This document shows, one piece after another, positions 31,533-40,877 of a stretch of DNA of 64,000 nt; positions within the stretch are counted from its first letter, which is position 1; each line of letters opens with the position of its first letter. Source of the stretch: Mitosporidium daphniae (lineage: Eukaryota > Microsporidia); NCBI RefSeq assembly GCF_000760515.2, contig NW_013546511.1:40520-104519 (forward strand). The letters run 5' to 3'. The translations under genes and the position numbers were made by a program. Under the pieces are notes generated by a model. The model made no database searches. It worked only from the letters and a program-made list of their open reading frames with translations, and was not told the DNA's origin.

Positions 31533-31857
31533 TATGAGTAAATAACCTGCAGCCCATCCTCATTTTGTTGCATAAACCGCTCCCTTGACATGCGGTTGCG
31601 CACGCTAAGGGCGGTTCGAACCAGCTGAAAGAATGGGTTGTCATCGGTGTTAATTAATCCCTTTTTAAAAGAGCAATACTTTGAATGGTCACAATCCGCA
31701 CCACCCTTTGGTGAAAAGGTGTTCTAAAAATCCATCCGTTTACAATGCCCTCCCCCCCATAGGGCTGATACAGGGCCTTCGAGCGAGTTCAGCCGAACGG
31801 TGCCAAGTTTGGTCGTTTGGATTTTTAAATTCTTTGTAAAAAAATTGATGGCTGGCA
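31403..31857 (-). other. Open antisense frame, candidate gene of uncertain status
   Basis: On the minus strand a 48-nt intron (about 31723-31770) would join a basic 29-residue N-terminus starting at about 31857 to a frame with CDHSKYCSFKKG and RTALSVRNRMSRERF. That frame stays open to 31403, antisense to the last THOC1 exon. The intron is longer than usual here and no domain is recognised. A competing reading uses the same DNA as a 3' extension of THOC1. I list it because it fills an otherwise unexplained 315-bp gap. Confidence 0.25.
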
Positions 31858-32887
31858 TTGCATGTAATGCAAGGATGGAGCCACATCCGGCCTCTACTTC
31901 CGAGTTCCATACGCCATTTGAGTTCCAAATAGACGAGAGACAAAATGAAATATCGTCCGACCCTTCTGCAGACACCATATCTAGGTTAGGAATACACTCT
32001 TCTCATCCATAAGGAGGCGGAAGAGGCTACCATTTACTGAAAGGGAAGATGCCCTGCTTTGCACACTAGTTGAAGAAAAGTCCAAAGATGGGTTTACGAT
32101 TTCTGGAAATCTATTGTATGATGAGATAAAATCAAATGTAAGCTACACTTTTTTCCCTCAGTTTCCAGATAGAAGCCTCCAATCGCTAAGAACAAGATAC
32201 ATTAGGATCTTGCGATTTCGAAAGTCTTTACAGGCAACCGAGCAAATAGGGCCCACAGAAGCCTTTGCCCAAGTGGAAAAAGACCATGCACACGATACTT
32301 GGAAGCAGATCCAGCAGCTGAGCAATTTGAGTGTTGATTCAGAGCATCTTCAAGAGTTGATGGATGAACTGCACAATGAGCCGCTTCCCGAGTCTGACTC
32401 AAATCCAATCCCATGCGCCTTCAATGCAGCGGCCCCACTTGACACGCCTACAACAGGCCTTTGTACTGCCGTTGAGACTGCTTTAAATCCTTCCTCGCAT
32501 GTGGAACAATTGGCGTCCGAGGAGCCATTAAACCCCCCGATGCACAAAAAGAATATCCTGGATTTATGTGTGGAAGAACTGCGAAATCTGAAGGAGTTCA
32601 TTTCAACCCATCAAGATGGAACCATCACTTTGCTGTTGGAAACAAAATCAATCATCAATACCCGGGATCCGATTTTCATTTTTTTAGCATACCAGTCGGC
32701 CGGCAATATTTTGCTGCTAATTGACCATCTGATGGCGTCTTTTCCATCGAGCTGCAGTTGGTGGACCCCATCTTTTGACTTGGAGTTGATTCGCCAAAAC
32801 TTGGATGCAATCCCATCTTCCATTTTGCATGGCGACTCTCCATCCTACCTAAGCTCAAGGATGCATTGGCTTGCAAATAAATTGTGA
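31848..32887 (+). CDS. RAP1/TERF2IP-like Myb-domain protein
   Basis: Residues about 45-115 form a Myb fold of the RAP1 type: RRRKRLPFTEREDALLCTLV, then a loop with TISGNLLYDEIKS, and FPDRSLQSLRTRYIRILRF. The pattern GN-(L)-(Y/W) followed by S-(W/L)-QS-L-(K/R)-x-RY-x-x-x-L is that of RAP1, a telomere and promoter factor. One 29-nt intron, 31985-32013, joins the basic start of the domain. The product is 336 aa. No BRCT domain is seen before it, and the C-terminal 130 residues are helical and could be the RCT region. A different Myb protein is possible. Confidence 0.6.
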
Positions 32888-32927
32888 AATCGCCCTTTGC
32901 GTCTAAAATTTCCCAAAATCGCAGCTG

Positions 32928-34307
32928 TTAGCAAATTGGTTTATTTCCAAACTCTGCGTCCACCCAGGCCGATATTTTTAGGGTCCAATCCAAGCCCACA
33001 TCGGCGATCATGTGAATCGGCATGCTAAATCCCGAATTTCCGGCAAATTTAGGCGGAAGCTCAACCGTCAAGCTGACAATGTTATTTTTGGCATAAAAGT
33101 CGGAGGCTGCTCCCGAGGATGCATACATGGCTGCGCTTTGCATCGATTTATAAGCATGGCCCCTCGATGAAAGGATAGTTGCAACCTTTTGATGAGCCTG
33201 CTCATTCGGGTGCATGGATGAGGTGTCGTAGCTCCAGGGCCACAAGATCAGTTGCGAAAACGTATGAAAGTCAAAGGCAATCACAATGTTATCAGCCTTG
33301 CTCACGAAAAGCTGCTCCAAAGCCTGCGTTTCGATTTCGGAACACGCATGTGGACCGGAATAAACATCAGAAACTGGGTTAGAAGAGTCTCCGGAAACAC
33401 CCCATTTGCTGTTGAAATTTCGATTGAGATCGACGCCATTTCCATGCTGCGAGCGGTTTTTTCTCCAAAGCCGGTTTTGCGTCCAAGAGTACTCATACCC
33501 ATCTGGATTGCAGATTGGGATGATTAGAAGCTCGATTTGGCCATCCTCCACCAGCTTGAGCAGAGTGTACATGTCGACCAAAGGATCAGTAGCATTTCCG
33601 GCCAATCCTTCAATAATCATTGCTGCAACGTAGTTGACGGTGGCCCCTGTCAGCCATTCTCTGGCATGTAGCAAGCTAAAGGTAACGCCGAAAAATTTAC
33701 CTTTGAATCCAAATGACGTGTCTAGTTTTGGCGTCGCTTGCAAACGAGTGACGATTGTATATTCGGACAGCAAATACGGTTCTGTTTTCAGATGTGGTTG
33801 TGTTGGAGATGTTTTCTATATACTCGACATATCGAGGATACTTGAACGATAGATGTCGGTACCAATCCTTTGTCTCGTGATAAGTTCTGTAGGTCGAGGC
33901 CCATTGCAGTTCGGGGTTTCCACGATTGCTTTTTGAAATGATCTAGGAATGTGTAAATCGACCAAGCCAACCTCGAGATTCTTCAAAGCTATTTCAGACC
34001 TTTCGTTCTTAAGCACTTTGTTGTAGTCTTGGAGCACAATGGTAATGTTTGCATTGTCTCCGCAAATTGCGTTCATAAAAGACGAAAGATTTCTGTCCAT
34101 CACGGCATATAGCTCGACATCGGTTTCATGGATCGTCACAAAGTCAGATTGCAAAAGATGCTTTACTGAATCCAATGCGAGCATCCTGCTCTTTTCAATA
34201 GATTGCTTGTCAATGCAAATAAGATCGTGGTTCGCATACAATTCCAGACTTACGCCATCAATCAGGAGGCAAAAGATTGCCAACGCTAAAAATACAAGGT
34301 GCTTCAT
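32928..34307 (-). CDS. Secreted zinc carboxypeptidase, M14A type
   Basis: M14 enzymes trim C-terminal residues from peptides. The spliced 441-aa protein has a signal peptide (MKHLVFLALAIFCLLIDGVS), a pro-region of about 110 residues, then the catalytic domain starting WASTYRTYHETKDWYRHL. Zinc ligands are in LLHAREW (His, Glu) and DFHTFSQLILWPW (His). The substrate-binding DLNRNF, the SGAASDFYA tyrosine region and the catalytic Glu in LTVELP are all intact, so it should be active. Introns 33943-33971 (29 nt) and 33676-33700 (25 nt) are removed. The second restores HVIWIQ-SLLHAREW. A vacuolar or extracellular role is inferred. Confidence 0.9.
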
Positions 34308-34493
34308 TGCCTGGCTGTCCCCAAATTGTGACAAGGCCGCTTCATTGTTTATTTATATGTCGGTGCAAACATCAGTTACAATGCCGAAAAAAAAGCAAAG
34401 CAAGTACACATGTAAAGTGCGGGAAAATTTATTTAAACGGCGGCCATGTCCGGTGATTACGAGTTAAATTTAAGCAGTCACTAAAATGAAGGG

Positions 34494-35961
34494 TTACAAA
34501 AGCCAATTACTGTATGAGCTGGTTTCGATTTCGGCTGGAAGTTCTGAAATGTTGACCTCAAATCTCTCCTGGACCTGGTTGAGGATATCTGTATCGGCGG
34601 AGGTCGAAACAAAAGAGATCGCGAGGCCTTTGGTGCCAAATCGACCGGCACGGCCAACGCGATGCAAATAAGCATCAACCCCGTCCGGCATGTCGTAGTT
34701 GAATACAATGTTGACCCTTTCAATATCAATGCCGCGGCCGAAAATGTCCGTCGCAACCATGATGCGCTTCTCAAAGTTTTTAAACGACTTGTATCTAGCA
34801 ATGCGTTCATCCTGGGCCATTCCGGAATGAATGCAGATGGACGGGAAATTACACTCCACAAGCAATTTGTTCAGCTCGTTGGCCCTGGCAACGCTTTTGA
34901 CAAAGATCACCACCTGGTTAAATTCTAAAGAATCCAAAAGATCGTTGAGTTTCCTGTTTTTCTCGTTTTCTTGAAGCTTGACATAGTATTGTTGGAGTCC
35001 ATGGAACGTCAGTTTAGCTTCGTCATCGATCAGAATTTCCAGGGGCTAATTTCATAATAAGCGAAAATTGGCATACTTTTTGCATAAACTTTTTACAGAT
35101 CGGCCGAATCTCCTTGGAAAGGGTGGCCGAGAACATGAGAACTTGTTTTTCGCGAGGGGTTTGAACAAAAATGTCCTGAACGTCTTTTCTCATATCTACA
35201 GCAATCAGGGACCAAATGCAAACCAATCTGTTCCAATAGCTTATCGCATTCGTCCATCACAAAATGCTTGATTTTTTTGAGCGAAAGTGCGCGCTCTTTA
35301 AGCAATGCCAGAATCCTTCCCGGAGTTCCCACCACAATCGAAGGCACTTCCTGCTGCAGCGATTCAGTATTCTGCTTGATCGGAATTCCGCCGTAAAACA
35401 CGGCAGTCTTGATGGCAGGCAAGTACTTTGTAAAGCGAGCATATTCGTTTCGTATTTGAAAAGCAAGTTCGCGCGTATGGCAAATGACGAGAACAGATGC
35501 TTCCTTCTCAATCGGTTCAATCTGTTGAAGAGTTGTAAGAACAAAGACTGCAGTCTTTCCCATACCGCTTTTTGCCTGACATAGAACGTCCATACCCAAC
35601 ACTGCCTGAGGTATACATTCTTGCTGAACTGTAGGAAGGTTTAGTTGAAGCCAAATAGGCGTATAGTTCTCTTTAACAAGAACGAGAGATAGATCAAAGG
35701 GGAAAAGATAAATTGGTTACTAATACCTTCTGATGGATGTTCAAAGCCACAATCGTTGATGGCTCTCATAAGCTCTGGTTTCAACAGAAACTCTTTGAAG
35801 CCAGTTGAGTGGATACCTGTGTACGAGGAGGTTGACGAAGGAGTGTGCTTCTTAGTTGACTCGCTCTTTTTGGGGGGAACAGCAAGAGAATCGGCCGGTT
35901 TTTTCAGTAGTGAAACATCATCCTCCTCATAGTCAATCAAATCGTCTACGTGGTCGGTCAT
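34494..35961 (-). CDS. SUB2: DEAD-box ATPase Sub2/UAP56
   Basis: Sub2 acts in spliceosome assembly and, with THO, in mRNA export. Motifs run in order: [18 protein letters not shown] (Q-motif region), [13 protein letters not shown] (motif I), [18 protein letters not shown] (the DECD box that marks this subfamily), MFSATL, and [10 protein letters not shown] (motif VI). Introns are 35629-35726 (98 nt), 35196-35223 (28) and 35046-35076 (31), giving 436 aa. The first intron is three times longer than the norm here and has a canonical CTAAAC...CTACAG end. The N-terminus is acidic, [15 protein letters not shown], typical of the family. The final residues (YSNWLL) differ from the usual end. Confidence 0.95.
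35629..35726 (-). other. Long intron 1 of SUB2 (98 nt)
   Basis: The intron starts GTATTAGTAACC and ends with CAACTAAACCTTCCTACAG, a recognisable branch-site and acceptor. At 98 nt it contrasts with the 23-45 nt introns elsewhere. The reading frame continues into it for about 30 codons before a stop, so retention would give a short truncated protein. Confidence 0.75.
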
Positions 35962-36145
35962 TATTGTGATCGGGATTGATGGATGTTAAACAAAAAAAAT
36001 TGAAAATGAGAAATTCCGGAGCCTGATTTAACGTTGATTGCATATGCAAACATGATTGGGCAGCTATTTTTTAAATTATTATTTTAACTTTAGTGGCGTG
36101 GCATGCCATGCCATGCATGGTGTTTACAATTTAATTCTGCAGCAC

Positions 36146-36710
36146 ATGAATACGTTTGATTTGGTTGAGCAATTATTGTTCTATAAGCGCTACCACACAA
36201 ATAAATGGTACCCGATGTCGTTTGACAGTTTAGGAACAAAGTGATCCACTTCATATTCATTCCAGCGATTTTTTTCTCCTCCCTTGTCCTGTACCAGTGC
36301 TTTACGGAGTTTGTTCTTGGAATGTATAGCCCGGCTGTTGCCTTCCTACCGGTCGTGGTATATTCTGTTTACTATATCCTATTGGAACCAGTTGCAGGGG
36401 TAAGATATACTTCTTAGTGTAGATCACAATCACCCCCATCCTTGCAACGCTTTGGTACGGCAGTAGATTGACAATTCAGTCCTTTCCAGCGTATTCGTTG
36501 CATATTGGGGCGTGTGTATGTGCCATTGGATGGATATTCCAAATACTGGGCCATTGGTTTTTTGAGGACAGAAAGTATCCAGCTTTGTCTGAAAACATAA
36601 TACAAGCTCTTGCCTTGGCACCTCTTTTTGTATATTTGGAGTTTCTATTTAAAGTTGGATATCGTCCACTTTTGCAGTCAAAAATCAGCACCGCAACGAA
36701 GGAGCAATAA
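36146..36710 (+). CDS. Mpo1/YGL010w-type membrane dioxygenase (DUF962)
   Basis: Mpo1 of yeast is an iron-dependent ER enzyme that shortens 2-hydroxy fatty acids during phytosphingosine breakdown. The N-terminus LVEQLLFYKRYHTNKWNKVIH, the histidines in HIGACVCAIGWIFQILGH, FFEDRKYPALSENIIQALALAP and the end FLFKVGYRP all match. Introns 36208-36233 (26 nt) and 36400-36422 (23 nt) are removed; the second links LLEPVAG to ITITPILATLWYG. The product is 171 aa with four membrane spans. A slightly longer start at 36113 exists, but the chosen ATG fits the family start. Confidence 0.82.
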
Positions 36711-36799
36711 ACTAAACACTCAAATTTTATGACAGCACGACAGGCTAAAATGTTAAATTTTATGCTGGTATTTTTAAGTTGGGTTTACAAAATTACAAT

Positions 36800-38406
36800 T
36801 TACAAAGTTGGGGCCTTTGGCTGCTGGCAAAGGCTGCTCTCCAATTCCACCTCCGAATGCGAGACAAAAATGGCGGGCTTGATCCCCCTTACAACATCTG
36901 AATCAATTATTACTTTTGCTACATTGGATTTTGGGATTTCAAACATCACAGGGACAAGGACCTTTTCCAAGATTGATCTTAATCCACGGGCACCGGTGCC
37001 CTTTTTATGTGCACTTTCCACGATTTCGTTCAAAGAGTCATCTGTGAAGGTAAGCGACACCTAAAAAAGTAAAGACGATTTTGAAGGTTACATTGTAAAA
37101 CTTGAAGAGAGAGTCGAATTGCTTGAGCAGAGAATTTCGGGGTCTTTCCAGCGCAATAAGAAGAGACTCTTTGGAGAGGGGCTGTAGCACCGAAAAAATC
37201 GGCACACGCCCAATAAATTCGGGAATAAATCCATACTCAATCAAATCCCGTTCTTCAACCAATTCGCCAATAAGATCATATCTGGTTGAGATTGAACCAT
37301 TAGAGGGCTCGGGGTCAATGTCCTCTTTGAAGCCAAGCCGCTAGTAGCTATAAAAACCGAATGAAAACCTTCAAGTTTGTTCGGTTACTGATTATCTTAT
37401 CAACCCCTTGAAATGCCCCAGACAGGACAAATAGAATATTTGAGGTGTCTATCACATACGAATCTTTTCCATTTTGGGAGGCCCGCCTGGAATTCTTTTC
37501 AGAAACCGTTATAGAAGTTCCTTCAAGCAGCTTCAAAAGGGCCTGCTGAACGCCTTCTCCGCCGACGTCCCTTTGGTTTGAGAATCCTTGTCTCTTGGCA
37601 ATTTTGTCTATTTCATCTAGAAACACAATTCCGGTCTCCGCCTCTTTTACGTTAAAATTACATTCCTGAAGTAAAAATATCAATCGCTACTTGAAGTAAA
37701 CGGTAAATCATGCTTTCAACGTCTTCTCCAACATACCCTGCCTGGGTAAACGTGGTCGCATCACAAATGGCGATCGGCACCTTTAGGACCTTTGCAAGGG
37801 TTTTGACGAGCAGAGTTTTTCCCGACCCCGAGGGTCCCATAAGAAGAATGTTACTCTTTTCGTATATCAATTCAGGCTTTTTTTCCAGCGACGACGAAAT
37901 TCTCGCAAAATGATTGCTAACAGCCACGGCCAGTGCCCTTTTTGCAGGCTCTTGGCCAATAACAAACTCGTTCAAAAAGGAGTAAATCTACATTTAAGTC
38001 GTGCAACGGCTAGGGTTACTTGTTTTGGAGTCAAATTTGAAACCCTATCTTTGGAGGCCTGCTCCTCTTGCGAAGGCAGGGTTATTTGGCTTAGTAGCGG
38101 TCGTTCTGCGGGGCTAGCTGCTTTAAAGGCGAGAGGGTTGTTGCATATTGGACAGTTATCCAAATTGCCGATCAAAGGAAACAGAGCTCTTTTTATTTTG
38201 GAAGATTCATTGTAAAACCCCAAGCTATTCTTAGCGGACGAATGCTCGATAAGTGAATTGAGGAAAGAGGGACGGCTCTGCGGTGGATTTAGCAAGGTCT
38301 TGCTGGATTTCTTCTTGAATCCCTTGCGTGAGCCGGGAGGCTTTGACGATGATGAAGAAAAAAAGATGGCCCGTGGTCGGCCAAAAAGCATGGATCGACC
38401 GAGCAT
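36800..38406 (-). CDS. CLPX: Mitochondrial ATP-dependent unfoldase ClpX
   Basis: ClpX unfolds proteins in the mitochondrial matrix and in yeast (Mcx1) also activates haem synthesis. The basic Ser-rich N-terminus looks like a matrix-targeting signal. A CPICNNPL remnant of the zinc finger follows near residue 85. Next come [28 protein letters not shown] (Walker A), [29 protein letters not shown] (Walker B), FVLSGAF (sensor 1), [12 protein letters not shown] and [17 protein letters not shown]. Introns are 37988-38019, 37666-37690, 37341-37368 and 37061-37091 (32, 25, 28, 31 nt), giving 496 aa. No ClpP gene is in the window. Confidence 0.93.
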
Positions 38407-38492
38407 CGAATAGAAGAATTAAAAATCTTGCATCGAAAAAGAAATCAAAGATATTAGCAACGGACCTCTAATTTCACATTTCATATCAGCCA

Positions 38493-38505
38493 AACCCTAA
38501 CCCTA
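38493..38505. promoter_or_regulatory. Telobox-like AACCCTAACCCTA
   Basis: Two tandem CCCTAA units lie in the 226-bp divergent promoter between CLPX and the phosphomannose isomerase gene. Such short telomere-like words act as promoter elements in some fungi and plants. Single units occur elsewhere by chance, so this is only a candidate. Confidence 0.35.
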
Positions 38506-38632
38506 TCAGTCGCCTTTGATGCAGACGAGATGCTACCTCCATTTTAGCCATTTGTACACATTTGTGCGCATTTTAATCCATTTTTATTACAAATTTGCGT
38601 GCATTTTAGCCGATTTTTACACATTGCCCAAA

Positions 38633-39892
38633 ATGTCGAGCCGTCCCGTGGTACTTTCATGCGCCGTTCAAAAATACGCCTGGGGTGTCATTGGCGCGGA
38701 CAGCAAAGTTGCCGATTTAGCATTTTCTTCCCCGGTTCCCCATTCGGAATCCACTTTAGAGCAAAATGCCCCATATGCAGAGGTATGTGCCAACGTGGTG
38801 ATTCGGTAGTTTTGGCTGGGCACTCATCCAAACGGACCTTCATTCGCAATTGAGGCTGAGGGCAAGAAATTGCTTTCCGAAAAAATTGGGCATCCCCTCC
38901 CTTTCCTGCTCAAATGCCTCTCCGTTCGTACGGCCCTTTCTATCCAAGCGCATCCCAACAGCGAACTTGCCAAGATCCTTCGAGCAAAGAATCCCTCTGC
39001 CTACCCAGACGACCAAGCAAAGCCCGAAATGGCCGTTGCAATTAGTGGCAATTTTGAGGCTTTAGTTGGATTCCGACCGATGGAAGATATCGTTCAATTT
39101 ATTGAACGGATCCCCGTTTTTGCAGAGGAAGTTTTGGGTACTTAGACACGCATACTAATAGGGTTAGGAAAGGAGCTGTCTGAGATGGTTATCTCTGCCA
39201 GTGCAAAAGAAGACCGCAAAGGCACATACAAGTCGATGCTTGAGCGAATTATGGGGCTATCTGCAGAAGCCCTCAAGCGGTCGCTTGATGGGCTGATGAA
39301 GTTTTTTACGACACAGCGAGATATGCTGCCCCATAAAGAGGTCTTTTTCAAACTATCTCGCGAATTTCCGGGAGACGTTGGCATCTTGTTTGCCTTTTTG
39401 TTGAACCATATTGTCCTTAAGGAGGGAGACTGCATCTTCTTAGGAGCCAATGAGCCGCATGCTTATCTTTCTGGATCATGTATCGAATTGATGACATGTA
39501 GCGACAATGTGGTGCGGGCTGGACTGACGCCAAAATTCAAGGACGTTCCCACTCTGGTTGAAATGTTGACATACGAGGGCACATCTCCACAAAGGTTCTA
39601 TGTTCGAAAATGCGTTTCCGACTCGCCATGTACGATCCTATACAGACCTCCTATTGATGACTTTGCCCTTGAAGAGATTTCGGTGTCATCCTCAGAAAGT
39701 AGCCATACATTTGATTCCGAGTCGTTGCTTTTGGTTACCGAAGGCCAAGGAATGCTTTTGACCGCGGAAAATGAAAAATATGCCCTATCGGCTGGCTCTT
39801 CTTTGTACTTGTTCCCTGAAACACATTTTAGCCTGAAAAACGGGGAACCCTCGCGCCCATTGAAAGTCTTCAGGGCTTTCAAGCCGAAATAA
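38633..39892 (+). CDS. PMI1: Mannose-6-phosphate isomerase (type I)
   Basis: The enzyme interconverts fructose-6-phosphate and mannose-6-phosphate and feeds GDP-mannose for glycans and cell wall. The zinc site is visible in SIQAHPNSELA (Gln, His) and KPEMAVAISGNFEALVGFR (Glu), with the later His in FLGANEPHAYLSG. The N-terminus has QKYAWGVIG and the spliced block YAEFWLGTHPNGPS. Introns 38783-38809 (27 nt) and 39138-39161 (24 nt) are removed to give 402 aa, typical length. The ATG at 38633 is directly before the conserved start. Confidence 0.94.
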
Positions 39893-39931
39893 AATTTCAA
39901 TTGTTTATTTGCTAAAGCCAATGACACGGTG

Positions 39932-40681
39932 TTAGCGGTTATAGGAGCCGGATTTTGGTGCGCCGTAGCTCGGCATGTCATAGTAATTTTTGTTACCGCC
40001 ATACCCTTCATCATCATCTTCGCCATTATAGTTGTATGCAGGTGTCTTCGATCCATAGCTGTCGGTGGGAAGCGCAGTCAAACTGGAAGTAGGGCAAGGT
40101 TCGGTCATTGTAAGTGTGACCGTATCTGCAGGTAGGGTCTCTGTCAAAGTCAGAGACTGGGTTTCAGTCACAAGAACGCTTTCAGTCGTCGTTGTGGGAT
40201 AAAAGATCGTTGTCGTATCCAAAAAGGTAGACGTGACAAATTGCGTGGAGGCTATTGTTTCAAAAGAAATCGAGATCAGGGTTTGCGTTTCCGTAGATAT
40301 CACTGGCGGCACGGTTTCGGTGACAGTCACAGTAGGCATTATGGTCGTCATGGTGGTGAAGATTTGAGGAAAAGTTTGCGTAGCCGTGCCGCTGGGAAAC
40401 ACTGGCGATCCCATGGGGAAAACAGGCGTCATCGAGCTCTCCGTTGGCATGGCAGACGGGAAAACTTGGGTGGGCATCAATGATGGGGAAATGTCGGTGG
40501 TTTCAGTAGGCATGGTCGGAATTTCAGAAGAAGTCGGCATCACGCTGGATTGCGGGAAAATAATCTCATTCGAGCAAGTTCGAAGGTCTTTTTTGTTCAT
40601 GCGACAGCCAGAGCCAGATGGATATGCAAAAAGTGAGTGGAACACGGAGAGTGAAATGATGGCAAATACGGTGAAATACAT
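39932..40681 (-). CDS. Secreted Thr/Pro-rich mucin-like protein
   Basis: The 249-aa product has a clear signal peptide (MYFTVFAIISLSVFHSLFA), two early cysteines, then about 150 residues made of Thr, Ser, Pro, Val and Glu with loose repeats such as TVTVTET and LTLTETLP. It ends with an acidic Asp/Glu stretch and a Gly/Tyr/Asn tail (GYGGNKNYYD). No hydrophobic C-terminus for a GPI anchor is present. Dense O-glycosylation and a role at the cell or spore surface are inferred from composition. No family is recognised. It converges on PMI1 with 39 bp between. Confidence 0.65.
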   Translation of the reverse strand: MYFTVFAIISLSVFHSLFAYPSGSGCRMNKKDLRTCSNEIIFPQSSVMPTSSEIPTMPTETTDISPSLMPTQVFPSAMPTESSMTPVFPMGSPVFPSGTATQTFPQIFTTMTTIMPTVTVTETVPPVISTETQTLISISFETIASTQFVTSTFLDTTTIFYPTTTTESVLVTETQSLTLTETLPADTVTLTMTEPCPTSSLTALPTDSYGSKTPAYNYNGEDDDEGYGGNKNYYDMPSYGAPKSGSYNR

Positions 40682-40877
40682 GATGCAATTTGGATGTTCC
40701 TCCGCATCAAAGCCGCGCCTTAAATAGACATCGAAAAGAGCCTTTGATTAATTCATGATAAATGCTGGACAATCAACCGCCAAATAGATTGCCTGCAAGG
40801 GCCATTTGGTGGCAGCCGGTGCAAGTTTTGGATTTTAATGTGGCGGAAAATAAAATTTATTTCATACTTTGGTTGCA

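Noticed and set aside
34335-34493. Possible short basic peptide (MPKKKQSKYTCK) between carboxypeptidase and SUB2
   Set aside because: Only 28 codons with no family match or splice partner. Too little to call a gene.
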